A stretch of 64,000 nt of DNA from Candidatus Hecatella orcuttiae (GTDB taxonomy: Archaea; Thermoproteota; Bathyarchaeia; Hecatellales; Hecatellaceae): the NCBI GenBank assembly GCA_002011035.2, contig MTLY02000003.1, forward strand, positions 489,194-553,193, read 5' to 3'. The notes beneath the pieces were generated by a model that saw nothing but the letters and a program-made list of their open reading frames with translations, made no database searches and had not been told where the DNA came from. The translations under genes and the position numbers were made by a program. Shown here piece after piece: positions 15,297-23,699 of this stretch (its first letter is position 1; each line of letters starts with the position of its first letter).

Positions 15297-16886
15297 ATGT
15301 CTGAAGGGCATGCGGACATCATCGTCATCGGAGCTGGACACAACGGGCTGATAGTGGCAGGTTATCTTCTGAAGGCCGGTTTCAGCGTCCTTGTAGTTGA
15401 GAAAAATCCTTGGATCGGCGGCGCGACCAGCTGCCGGGAGGTCAACGGGTTCAAACTAGACTGGGCTTCCACCAACCACATCGACATTCAACCCAACCCT
15501 CTGCTGGTGGACGATGAGTTGCAGCTGAAGGCCAAATACGGGTTGAAGTACATCATCCCCGAAGTTCAGATGGCTGGGCCCTATCCAGATGGGACAAGCA
15601 TGATCATCTACAGGGATGTGGAGAAAACCGTCAAACAGGTGGCGAAGCTCTCCAAAAAGGACGCTCAAGCCTACCGCAGGTTCGCCCAGTGGGGTATCCA
15701 GTGTTTAGAAACCATCCTGCCCGGCATGTACAATCCTCCCCCCACCTTGGGAGCTATCGTTTCAGAGCTGGAGCAAAGCCCTGACGGGCAAGAGCTGCTG
15801 AGGGCTATGATGATGAGCTTCGGAGACATCGTTGACGAATGGTTTGAAGACGACCGGGTGAAGGCTTTGCTTCTCCACTACGCTTCCGAGCTGCTGCTTC
15901 CCCCGTGGGAAAACGGAACAGGCTCAGTTCTCTTCATCATGATCCCTATCATGCACGTGTACGGGATGGGCTGCCCTGTAGGCGGCTCAGGCGCCCTGGC
16001 TGAAGCCTTGGGCAGATGCGTGGAGGCTTATGGAGGGAAAATCCTGACCAACAGCCCTGTTGAAAAAGTGATCGTGGAAAACGGGGAAGCCCGAGGTGTA
16101 ATCTTGGAAAACGGCCGGCGGCTTCGAGCCGAGAAAGCGGTGGTGGCATGTCTTCACCCTAAGCCCCTGTTCCTCAACATGGTGGGTGAGGAGCATCTCG
16201 AACCCGGCTTCGTCCGGAGGGTTAAACGGGTTAAGCAGTCTGCCTTCTCAGGCATCAACACCACCTACATGCTGAACGAGGCTCCCCGCTTCAAGGTTGA
16301 AGAAGTCAACGAAGGAGCCAACTGGGAAATATCCTGGTCCCTAGAAGATATGATGGAACTCTTCCAAGACGTAGTCTTCCGGAGGGTGCCCCCCGAGAAA
16401 CCATGCCCCAACGTGGTCTGCTGGTCGAAGCTGGACCCCTCCCGGGCTCCTCCAGGGAAGCATTCCCTCTACGCCATCAGCTACGCGCCCTACAACCTCA
16501 GAGACGGAGGGCCCTCCCAGTGGAAGGAAATAAAGGAGGAAGTAGCGGACAGCGTACTGGAATCCATAAGGGAGCATACCACCAACATGGGCTCCGGAAA
16601 CATCCTCGGAAGACTCATAACAACTCCTGTGGACGTGGAGGAAGTCATCTCCAGCAACAACCTTCTCCACGGAGACCTCACAGGCGTGCGGGCGACGCTA
16701 GAACAGACCTTCATGTTCCGACCTCTCATCAGCCTAGGGAACTACCGGACGCCTGTGGGGAAACTCTACCTAACTGGTGAGTGCACCCATCCCGGCGCTG
16801 GTGTGGCCGGCGGAGGCAGAGCTACCGCTCAAGTTATCCTGCAGGATTTCGGAATAAAATTTGACGATGTCCTGCGAAAGTCTTAG
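15297..16886 (+). CDS. FAD-dependent CrtI/phytoene-desaturase-like oxidoreductase
   Basis: A 529-residue flavoprotein of the phytoene desaturase/carotenoid isomerase/PYROXD2 superfamily. The N-terminal dinucleotide-binding fold reads DIIVIGAGHNGLIVAGYLL (GxGxxG at 12-17), with the acidic end of strand 2 at VVEKN and the downstream GG(A/S)T motif. Residues near the C-terminus (LTGECTHPGAGVAGGGRA) form the second FAD-binding signature. Likely substrates are isoprenoid chains, such as carotenoid, quinone side chain or lipid saturation changes, but these cannot be fixed from sequence. A class I isoprenoid-synthase-like gene lies 20 kb away with no operon link. Confidence 0.85.
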   Translation: MSEGHADIIVIGAGHNGLIVAGYLLKAGFSVLVVEKNPWIGGATSCREVNGFKLDWASTNHIDIQPNPLLVDDELQLKAKYGLKYIIPEVQMAGPYPDGTSMIIYRDVEKTVKQVAKLSKKDAQAYRRFAQWGIQCLETILPGMYNPPPTLGAIVSELEQSPDGQELLRAMMMSFGDIVDEWFEDDRVKALLLHYASELLLPPWENGTGSVLFIMIPIMHVYGMGCPVGGSGALAEALGRCVEAYGGKILTNSPVEKVIVENGEARGVILENGRRLRAEKAVVACLHPKPLFLNMVGEEHLEPGFVRRVKRVKQSAFSGINTTYMLNEAPRFKVEEVNEGANWEISWSLEDMMELFQDVVFRRVPPEKPCPNVVCWSKLDPSRAPPGKHSLYAISYAPYNLRDGGPSQWKEIKEEVADSVLESIREHTTNMGSGNILGRLITTPVDVEEVISSNNLLHGDLTGVRATLEQTFMFRPLISLGNYRTPVGKLYLTGECTHPGAGVAGGGRATAQVILQDFGIKFDDVLRKS

Positions 16887-16916
16887 CCTCGTAACCTAGA
16901 AGGTGCACTGTGCCCT

Positions 16917-17345
16917 ATGCCGGAGGCTGAAGCGACCTTCACCATCAAGGCGCCGCTGGACCGGGTTTGGAGTTTTCTAGTGGACCCTAGGAGGTTAGGG
17001 TCCTGTTTCCCAGATGTTCAGGAGGTCAGGGTTTTGGATGAAAAGACGGCTGAATGGGTGCTGAAGGTGAAGCTTGGGTTCATCCGAAAGACCATCAAAA
17101 TGAAGTCTACAGTCACGGACTTTGTCCCCCAGAAACGTGTGACGTTTCAGGGCGTTGCTGAGGAAGCGGAGCTCTCTGGGACTATGAACCTCGAGTCCGG
17201 CCCCGGGGAGGTAAAGATACATTATAAAATACTCATGGAAGGCAGAGGGCCTCTCGCCCCTCTGATGAACGACTTGATAAGGAGGAGGATAAGCAAACAA
17301 AGCCAAGAATTCATAGAAATTCTCCAAAAAAAGCTGGAAGTCTAG
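16917..17345 (+). CDS. CoxG-like SRPBCC-domain protein
   Basis: A 142-residue START/Bet v1-like (SRPBCC) protein. The start AEATFTIKAPLDRVWSFLVDPRRLGSCFPDV is typical of the CoxG/carbon-monoxide-dehydrogenase subunit G family. A long C-terminal helix follows (NDLIRRRISKQSQEFIEILQKKL). Such domains bind hydrophobic ligands or help deliver proteins to the membrane. No CO dehydrogenase genes are nearby, so a CO role is not supported. It follows the CrtI-like gene by 30 nt and may be co-transcribed, which would suit a lipid-binding helper; that is inference. Confidence 0.8.
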   Translation: MPEAEATFTIKAPLDRVWSFLVDPRRLGSCFPDVQEVRVLDEKTAEWVLKVKLGFIRKTIKMKSTVTDFVPQKRVTFQGVAEEAELSGTMNLESGPGEVKIHYKILMEGRGPLAPLMNDLIRRRISKQSQEFIEILQKKLEV

Positions 17346-17503
17346 TTTTCTTCAAGTTTAAAGCAGGAAATAAGGCTGGGACCAAAAAAATTTTAACCTT
17401 AAAATCCTTTTTTAGAACGACTTCTGAAAAGTGCACATTAGAGGCTCAGAAGATAGGCGTAAAGATCTAAAAAGGTAGTTGCCAGCAGAGGGCGACGGGG
17501 AAC

Positions 17504-19252
17504 ATGATCGGCCGGTTGAGAGAGAGGTTCCATATACCCGCCCACGTAGAAAGGCTTGGAGTCCTAGACGTCCTCGGCATCGTAGCCGGCTTGGCAGGCG
17601 GATTGGGAGCGGTTTTTTTCCGATACATGATAGGGTTCACCCACTGGGCGTTCTTCGACCTTCTGCTTCCTCTCATCTCCTTCAGGGTGAACGGCTTTAA
17701 CCTTGGAATAATTCTTCTTCCCGCCATCGGAGGCCTGATAGTCGGGCCGATTGTTTTCACGTTCGCATCCGAAACTAAAGGCCACGGAGTGCCAGAGGTG
17801 ATGGAGGCCATCCACCTCAGAGGTGGGAGAATAAGAAAGAGGGTGGCCGCTGTGAAGATAATCGCCTCCTCCATCACCATCGGCTCCGGGGGCAGCGCAG
17901 GCAGAGAAGGCCCCATAGCCCAGATTGGCGCCGCCCTCGGCTCCTTTCTGGGGCACTTCTTCCATCTGAAGGAGAGCGATGTTAAGCTCCTCGTCATCTG
18001 CGGCCTTTCAGCGGGCATCGCAGGCACTTTTAACGCACCCTTAGGCGGGGCGTTATTCGGTATGGAGGTTCTCTACCGTGAATTCCGCCCTTTGGACGCT
18101 GTGCCCATAATTCTAGCCTCGGTTGTTGGAGCGGCTGTCGCAAGCATATTCTTTGGCTTAAACCCGGCTTTCCAAATTCCGCCTCTCCCCTTCACGAATC
18201 CGGCGGAGTTATTCTTCTACTTTCTGCTGGGACTGTTCTTCGGGCTGATGGCGGTGCTTTGGGTTAAGATTTTCTACGCCGTGGAAGACCTTTTCAACAG
18301 CCTTAAGCTTCAGCCAAGGCTTAAACTCGCCGTCGGCGGGCTTCTAACCGGAGGCATTGGAATGTTGTTCCCCACCTACGGAATAATGGGCGTGGGATAT
18401 GAAGGCATAGACTTGGCGCTTGTAGGGACTTTCCCCTTGGTCTTACTGCTGGTGCTGGGGTTCTTGAAACTTTTCGCAACCTCCTTCACCATCGGCTCAG
18501 GGGGCAGCGGAGGCATCTTCGCTCCGTCGCTGTTTATTGGCGCCATGTTAGGCGGCTTCCTAGGCCTTGTGTTTCACGGCATCTCCCCGGAGATCATCCA
18601 ATACCCTTACGCTTTCTCCCTCGCAGGAATGGGCGCTCTTTTCGCCGGCGCAGCCCGAGCGCCTTTAACCTGCATGATCATGATTCCTGAAATGACGAAC
18701 GACTGGAGTTTACTTCCCCCACTCATGCTTTCCACCGTCACCAGCTTCCTCATCTCCTCCTTCCTTCTCCGAGGCTCCTCCATCTACACTCTCAAACTGG
18801 AGAGAAGAGGAGTGCGGCTGAGGGAAAGAAGGAGGATAGACACTTTGGACCTGATAAAGGTAGGGGAAGTCATGGAAACCAAACTAGTCACTGTTCCCCC
18901 TGACATTACAGTTTCCCAGTTTATGGAGGTCCTCAGAAAACACCGCCACATGGGCTACCCAGTGGTGGACAAAGGCCGGCTGATCGGAATGATGACCTTC
19001 GACGACGTCTTGAAGATACCCCGCGACATGAGGGACAAAGTAACTGTGCTGCAGGCGGCAAACCAGAAGCTGGCGGTTACATACCCGGATGAAACCGTGC
19101 ACAGAGCTCTGGACAAAATGTATGAGCGAGGGGTCGATAGGCTGGCTGTTGTGGACAGAGAGCATCCGGAAAAACTGCTGGGCATTATAACTGACCGCGA
19201 CGTCATCCACGCCCATCACATCGTAACCGAGAGAAGTTCTGAACTCGAGTAA
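17504..19252 (+). CDS. ClC-family chloride channel/transporter with CBS pair
   Basis: A 582-residue ClC membrane protein with a C-terminal pair of CBS domains (about 445-495 and 510-570). Seen: GHGVPEV at 93-99, the selectivity segment GSGGSAGREGP at 127-137 with gating Glu135 (equivalent to E. coli E148), and a second GSGGSGGIFAP. The inner proton-pathway glutamate (E. coli E203) aligns with Val189 in GMEVLY, as in ClC channels, so channel or proton-uncoupled behaviour is possible. CBS domains usually bind adenosine nucleotides and gate transport. The ATG at 17504 follows GACGGGG. Confidence 0.9.
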   Translation: MIGRLRERFHIPAHVERLGVLDVLGIVAGLAGGLGAVFFRYMIGFTHWAFFDLLLPLISFRVNGFNLGIILLPAIGGLIVGPIVFTFASETKGHGVPEVMEAIHLRGGRIRKRVAAVKIIASSITIGSGGSAGREGPIAQIGAALGSFLGHFFHLKESDVKLLVICGLSAGIAGTFNAPLGGALFGMEVLYREFRPLDAVPIILASVVGAAVASIFFGLNPAFQIPPLPFTNPAELFFYFLLGLFFGLMAVLWVKIFYAVEDLFNSLKLQPRLKLAVGGLLTGGIGMLFPTYGIMGVGYEGIDLALVGTFPLVLLLVLGFLKLFATSFTIGSGGSGGIFAPSLFIGAMLGGFLGLVFHGISPEIIQYPYAFSLAGMGALFAGAARAPLTCMIMIPEMTNDWSLLPPLMLSTVTSFLISSFLLRGSSIYTLKLERRGVRLRERRRIDTLDLIKVGEVMETKLVTVPPDITVSQFMEVLRKHRHMGYPVVDKGRLIGMMTFDDVLKIPRDMRDKVTVLQAANQKLAVTYPDETVHRALDKMYERGVDRLAVVDREHPEKLLGIITDRDVIHAHHIVTERSSELE

Positions 19253-19324
19253 GCCTCCAGCTCAAGCATAACCAGCTTATTTAGGACGGATAGGTCTAAA
19301 CCAGCAAACAACAGGCTAAAAAAG

Positions 19325-19337
19325 AAGGATATATCCT
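19325..19337. promoter_or_regulatory. Palindromic TATA-like element before the M20 gene
   Basis: AGGATATATCCT is a perfect 12-nt palindrome about 75 nt before the peptidase ATG. It may be a TATA box or a small operator overlapping one. Confidence 0.3.
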
Positions 19338-19408
19338 ACCCTTTACTGGGCAATCAGCTTATTAAGTCTCTTTCTTCACTATCTTTTGAATTTTCTCCAG
19401 GTGAAAGC

Positions 19409-20533
19409 ATGGCTAAGTTTCTGTGCAGCAGAAAACACTTAATCGAAAACCTGTTAAACCTAGTCCGCATACCCAGCCTCTCCGGCTCAGAGGAGGCAAT
19501 AGCCTCCGAGGTTTCAAGACAGTTGGAAGCCTTGGGGCTCACCCCCAAAACAGACTCCCACTTCAACGTCCAAGCCGAGATGGGCTCAGGGAAGACCTTG
19601 CTGCTCAACGCCCACCTGGACACAGTTCCCCCCGGGAAGGGATGGAGCTTCAACCCCTACAAAGGGAAGCTGGTGGGTGGAAGGATCTACGGTTTGGGCG
19701 CATCCGACAACAAGTCAGGCGCAGCCGCCATGCTAGAGATCGCTCGAGTTCTATCTCGGAAAGACTTGGAAGGGAAAGTTGTTTTCCTCTTCACATCACA
19801 GGAAGAGTCAGGAGATACTCGCGCAAGAAAGGAGGTCATGAAGAGGCTGAAAGCTGATGCAGGCGTATGCCTTGACACCTGCCTTCGGCAGCCCCAGGGA
19901 GCCGCGGAAATCGTGGTAGGGTGCAGAAGCATCCAGAACTTCACCCTCCAAGTCTTGGGTAAGGCCTACCATTCCTCAGAGCCGTCGTTGGGGGTCAACG
20001 CCATCTACAGGGCGGTGGACTTTATCGAAGCCTTCCAGAAGCTACGGTATCCCTCCATCAAAAAGCCCGCGGAGGCCTCCTCGGTGGCCAGTGTCACCAC
20101 CATGAACACCGACGGCTGGCCTACTCGAATTCCGGACCTATGTGAGCTCACCGTCAACTACCGAGGCCTACCCGGGGAGGAGATGGAGAAAATACAGGCT
20201 AAAATCCGCCGCCTAGCCGAAAAAACCTTGGAAAAAGACTTCCGTCTAAAGCTCAGACACCGGAGGAAAGGCTACTTGCTCTCCCTCCGAGAACCCATCT
20301 ACAAGGCTGCGGAAAAAGCCTTGGCCGAAATGGGCCTTAGAAGCACACCTGTCGTTTCCAAAGGCTGGATTGACGCCGCGGACTTCTACAACAGGGCCGC
20401 AGTCCCCATCATAGGCTTAGGCACCACCACCCACGGACAAGCCCACGTGAAGGATGAATATGAAGAAGTAGAAAACCTCCACCAAGGCGCTGAGGCAGTC
20501 CTGAGGACGGTTCTAACCTACTTTAAAACCTGA
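19409..20533 (+). CDS. M20-family metallopeptidase (ArgE/DapE/LysK type)
   Basis: Di-zinc amidohydrolase of 374 residues. Seen: NAHLDTVPP with metal ligand His69 and catalytic-support Asp71; GLGASDNKSG with bridging Asp100; TSQEESGD with general-base Glu132/133; an Asp ligand in CLDTC; and the last His ligand in TTTHGQAHVKDE. A dimerisation lid lies between the two metal-binding halves (about 170-290). It could be acetylornithine/succinyl-diaminopimelate deacetylase, LysW-lysine hydrolase or a dipeptidase. No arginine or lysine pathway genes adjoin to decide between these. Confidence 0.85.
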   Translation: MAKFLCSRKHLIENLLNLVRIPSLSGSEEAIASEVSRQLEALGLTPKTDSHFNVQAEMGSGKTLLLNAHLDTVPPGKGWSFNPYKGKLVGGRIYGLGASDNKSGAAAMLEIARVLSRKDLEGKVVFLFTSQEESGDTRARKEVMKRLKADAGVCLDTCLRQPQGAAEIVVGCRSIQNFTLQVLGKAYHSSEPSLGVNAIYRAVDFIEAFQKLRYPSIKKPAEASSVASVTTMNTDGWPTRIPDLCELTVNYRGLPGEEMEKIQAKIRRLAEKTLEKDFRLKLRHRRKGYLLSLREPIYKAAEKALAEMGLRSTPVVSKGWIDAADFYNRAAVPIIGLGTTTHGQAHVKDEYEEVENLHQGAEAVLRTVLTYFKT

Positions 20534-21059
20534 CACCCCTTCCACGGAAAAAGCCCTCGAGGCGGAGGGCTGCAAGCCCTGAAAGCCACCCTAAAAAGGC
20601 TCCAGCCACCACGTCAGTGGGCCAGTGGTAGCCTAGATACACCCGGCTGAAGCCGGCGATGAAGGCGGCAGACCATAGGAGAATCTTCCCCCGGAGAAAT
20701 CTTCTGCCAAGGACGGTGGCGGCTGAGAAAGCCCTGGCTGTGTGGCCGCTGGGGAAGCTGGAGGCAGCCTCCCCCACCAACTCTCCGGAGGCGGTGGCGC
20801 TTGGGGCGAAAGGCCTCGGCCGGAAGAAGGCCAGCTTGAAGGCGGCTACCGTGGCGATGGAGATGGCTAGGCCTAGAGCTAGGAGGTAGGCTTCCCTTCT
20901 CCTCCCGGCGGCGAAAAGAGCGGTGGCCACCGAAGCCCAGAGGATGATGGAGCCCAGAATGGTCAGCTCCCTAAATATCTCGTAGGCCAGAGGGGAGGAC
21001 AGGTAAAGGCTGATAGCCAGAAAAACCCAGCGGTCAACGGAAGAAACAACACCGGCCAG
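20523..21059 (-). CDS. PAP2-family membrane phosphatase, apparent CTG start
   Basis: Lipid-phosphatase-like membrane protein with all three PAP2 motifs: KLAFFRPRP, FPSGH and SRVYLGYHWPTD. It should dephosphorylate a polyprenyl or phospholipid phosphate outside or within the membrane. The first canonical start (GTG at 20930) would cut off a convincing first membrane segment (VFLAISLYLSSPLAYEIF). No ATG, GTG or TTG exists further upstream in frame. An in-frame CTG at 21057-21059 lies 8 nt after a perfect AGGAGG (21069-21074), so I place the start there (178 aa). It overlaps the end of the M20 gene by 11 nt, tail to tail. Confidence 0.75.
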   Translation of the reverse strand: MAGVVSSVDRWVFLAISLYLSSPLAYEIFRELTILGSIILWASVATALFAAGRRREAYLLALGLAISIATVAAFKLAFFRPRPFAPSATASGELVGEAASSFPSGHTARAFSAATVLGRRFLRGKILLWSAAFIAGFSRVYLGYHWPTDVVAGAFLGWLSGLAALRLEGFFRGRGVRF

Positions 21060-21168
21060 CGGAAGCGCCTCCTGAAGGTTGGAATAGTTTAAGGGCCTTA
21101 AAGTCCTTAAAGCTATAAGCTATAATAAAACTTCCAGCCGCCTCGGTGGAAAAGGAGTTGAACCTGAA

Positions 21169-22134
21169 TTGCGCCGGAAACCCGGAAGCCTGACGGTTCT
21201 GGCCGGTGGAACAGGCTCAGCTAAGCTGATCCGAGGCTTGGCGGAGGTCATTCCCCAAGAAAACCTCACCGTCATAGTCAACGTGGGAGACAACATCCGC
21301 CTCTACGGCCTCATCGTCTGCCCAGACCTCGACACGGTGATGTACAACCTGGCAGGTGTCGCCGACGAGAAGAGAGGCTGGGGCATCGCCGGGGACAGCT
21401 TCAACGCCCAAAAAATGCTAGCCTGTTACGGTTTGGAGACATGGTTCAACTTGGGAGACAGAGACCTAGCCACCCACATTCACCGCACAGCCCTCTTAGC
21501 CGGAGGCCTGAAGCTTTCTGAGGCCACTCGGCTTCTGGCCGAGGCCTTAGGGGTTAAAGCCCGCATTCTCCCCGCCTCCGACGACTGGATTGAGACCGTG
21601 GTCCACACCTCAGAAGGATGGATGCATTTTCAGGAATTCTGGGTTAAGCGGAAGGCGGAGCCCAAAGTTTTGAAGGTGGAATACCAAGGCGTGGAGGACT
21701 CTAAGCCAGCGGATGGGGTGGTGGAAGCTATCTCGGAGGCGGAAGCCGTCATCCTCAGCCCGGCTAACCCCATCACCAGCATCCAACCCATCTTGGATAT
21801 TCCCGGCGTCAGAAAAGCCTTAGGGGAGACAGAAGCCTCGGTCCTAGCTGTGTCGCCCATCGTGGGGGGAAGCCCTGTCAGCGGCCCCGCTGGGAGGCTG
21901 ATGGCCGGGTTAGGTCTTAAGGTTTCCGCCTATACGGTGGCTGAACGGTATAGGGACTTCTTAGATGTCTTCCTCATCGACCGCCGGGATGAGGCGTTGA
22001 AGAACGCCATAGAAAGCTTGAAGATAAAATGCATCCCCACCGACATCATCATGGCCAGCCGGCGGGATGAGAGGACGCTGGCTGAATTCATCATAAAAAC
22101 CCTGCGCGCAGAAGGCGCCTCTACATCTGCTTAA
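21169..22134 (+). CDS. cofD: 2-phospho-L-lactate transferase (F420 biosynthesis)
   Basis: CofD joins the lactyl (or enolpyruvyl) phosphate moiety to the deazaflavin Fo, making F420-0 (or its dehydro form). Seen: the N-terminal [12 protein letters not shown] motif at about 13-24, VNVGDN, the DTVMYNLAG segment, and the [12 protein letters not shown] region typical of CofD. The length (321 aa) is normal. The start is TTG with GGAG about 12 nt upstream. It is convergent with the RimK-type ligase gene (4-nt overlap), and cofC lies just beyond, so three F420-related genes cluster here. Confidence 0.93.
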   Translation: MRRKPGSLTVLAGGTGSAKLIRGLAEVIPQENLTVIVNVGDNIRLYGLIVCPDLDTVMYNLAGVADEKRGWGIAGDSFNAQKMLACYGLETWFNLGDRDLATHIHRTALLAGGLKLSEATRLLAEALGVKARILPASDDWIETVVHTSEGWMHFQEFWVKRKAEPKVLKVEYQGVEDSKPADGVVEAISEAEAVILSPANPITSIQPILDIPGVRKALGETEASVLAVSPIVGGSPVSGPAGRLMAGLGLKVSAYTVAERYRDFLDVFLIDRRDEALKNAIESLKIKCIPTDIIMASRRDERTLAEFIIKTLRAEGASTSA

Positions 22135-23009
22135 CGCTTGGCCTTGGCCAAAACCAAGTCCGCTATCTCCCCGGCAATGTCCACCCCGCTGGAAGTCTGC
22201 AGCCCCCGGAAGCCGGGTTGACTGTTAACTTCGTGGACGACCAGGCCTTCATTTTCTTTCTCCATGAGGTCCACTCCCGCTACTTCGCAGCCCACAGCCT
22301 TAGCTGCCCTCACAGCCAAGTCTTCCACTTCCCCCTCAGGCTTGAAGGGAACCGGCTGCCCTCCGCGGCTGACGTTGGTCTTCCATTCCGAGGAAACCCG
22401 GTACATGGCTGCGGGAACCCTGTCCCCCACCACCAGGCAACGGATGTCCCGGCTGCCGTGCTCCACGAACTCCTGCTGGTAGAGGACGAAGTGGTTGTAG
22501 GCCAGATGCCTGAAGATTCTCCCCGCCACCTCCCCATCGGATGTTCTGGTGATCCCCAGCCCCCTGGAGCCGAAGATGGGCTTCACAACCACCTGGCTGC
22601 CCAGTTGGGGGAAAGTCTTGAAGGCTTCCCGGGGGCTCTCGGTCACCACCGTTCGAGGAACTCGAAGCCCTGCGTCTTCCAGCAGGGTTAGGGTGTAATA
22701 CTTGTCCGCCGCCCTTTCGATGGCGAGGGCGGGGTTGACGACGGGGACCCCCAGCCTCTCCAGCCTGTGAAGCATGTCCACCCTGAAGATGACCTCATCC
22801 AAGGACCCAGGCCCTATGGGCCTGACCAGCAAGGCTCCCAGCTGTGAAAGGTCGCAGCCTCCGGCTTCTAAGAAGGGTTTAAACCCAACCCTCGCCACCA
22901 CCTCGGAGAGGTTGAAGGCCAAGGTTTCCACATTCCTAGCTTGGAAGGCTTCCAGTATTTTACGGGAGCACCATGATTCCCTGTTCTTGGTCGCGACGCC
23001 TATGCGCAT
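22131..23009 (-). CDS. RimK-type ATP-grasp ligase, CofF/MptN-like
   Basis: ATP-grasp amino-acid ligase of the RimK/LysX/CofF/MptN family (292 aa). Seen: the ATP-grasp segment VVKPIFGSRGLGITR, DIRCLVVGDRV, and the metal-binding VHEVNSQPGFRGLQ near the C-terminus. In archaea such enzymes add alpha-L-glutamate to F420 (CofF) or to tetrahydromethanopterin (MptN). The position between cofD and cofC supports an F420-tail or pterin-tail role, but the substrate cannot be separated by sequence alone. The ATG start at 23009 is clear. It is probably co-transcribed with the upstream cofC and the asparagine-synthase-like gene on the minus strand. Confidence 0.85.
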   Translation of the reverse strand: MRIGVATKNRESWCSRKILEAFQARNVETLAFNLSEVVARVGFKPFLEAGGCDLSQLGALLVRPIGPGSLDEVIFRVDMLHRLERLGVPVVNPALAIERAADKYYTLTLLEDAGLRVPRTVVTESPREAFKTFPQLGSQVVVKPIFGSRGLGITRTSDGEVAGRIFRHLAYNHFVLYQQEFVEHGSRDIRCLVVGDRVPAAMYRVSSEWKTNVSRGGQPVPFKPEGEVEDLAVRAAKAVGCEVAGVDLMEKENEGLVVHEVNSQPGFRGLQTSSGVDIAGEIADLVLAKAKR

Positions 23010-23036
23010 GAGGTTTACCTCTCCCAGATTTTTAGT

Positions 23037-23699
23037 TTAACCCAGACTTAAGGATATACCGCTCTTACCTCGCTGGGCTAAGAAGCGGTGGGTCTGCGTG
23101 CTGCCGGCTGTTTGGAGAAAGAAGCCCAAATCCTGAGGCTCATCCAAGTCCAACATGATGCGCCATGAAAGGTAGACCCCCACCTTGATTCCTTTCCCCA
23201 AAGCCTCTCGGAGATGAGCGCGGAAGCTGTCATGCTCGTAGAAGGTTGGTATGATGCCGGGGGGATTCAGTAAAAGGGCGTTGGTGCCGTCCAGCCGAAG
23301 GGACGGTGAAAGAACAACCGACGGCTGTCTTATCCCCATGTTCACGATTCTTTCCAAGTCCTCAGAAGATAGGAGGGGAATGTCCGAAGGCAAGATCAGC
23401 ATGGCTGAGGTTCCCCCCTCCGAGCAGAACTTCCGCGCCTTGGAAACAGCTCGGTTGACACCGCCCTCCGCCCTCTCTTTCAGAACAGCGGCGCCCAGTC
23501 TCCGGGAAAATTTCAAGATTTTTTCGTCAGGGCTGACTACGAGAACCTTCTGGATGGTTGGGGTCCCTTCCGCAGCCTCCACCACGTCAGCCAGCATGTG
23601 CAGGCTCAACTGTCTTCGCTCCTCCGAGCTAAGCGTAGGGCTAAGCCTGCTTTTGATGTTGGCCATTTTCTTAACAGGGATTACGGCGACGACCTTCAG
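23037..23699 (-). CDS. cofC: 2-phospho-L-lactate guanylyltransferase, apparent CTG start
   Basis: CofC activates 2-phospholactate (or phosphoenolpyruvate) with GTP for CofD. The family opening is clear if translation begins at CTG 23697-23699: KVVAVIPVKKMANIKSRLSP, matching the usual VIPVK...KSRLS signature. The first ATG (23666) would remove the nucleotide-binding strand. The CTG overlaps the TGA of the upstream gene (CTGA junction), with GAGG 9 nt before it, so coupled re-initiation is likely. LPSDIPLLS and LDLDEPQDL are the downstream nucleotidyltransferase motifs. Length from CTG is 220 aa. Confidence 0.85.
   Translation of the reverse strand: MKVVAVIPVKKMANIKSRLSPTLSSEERRQLSLHMLADVVEAAEGTPTIQKVLVVSPDEKILKFSRRLGAAVLKERAEGGVNRAVSKARKFCSEGGTSAMLILPSDIPLLSSEDLERIVNMGIRQPSVVLSPSLRLDGTNALLLNPPGIIPTFYEHDSFRAHLREALGKGIKVGVYLSWRIMLDLDEPQDLGFFLQTAGSTQTHRFLAQRGKSGISLSLG

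Noticed and set aside
16917-17345. CO dehydrogenase subunit function for the CoxG-like protein
   Set aside because: No CoxL/M/S or maturation genes are in the window; only the SRPBCC fold is supported.
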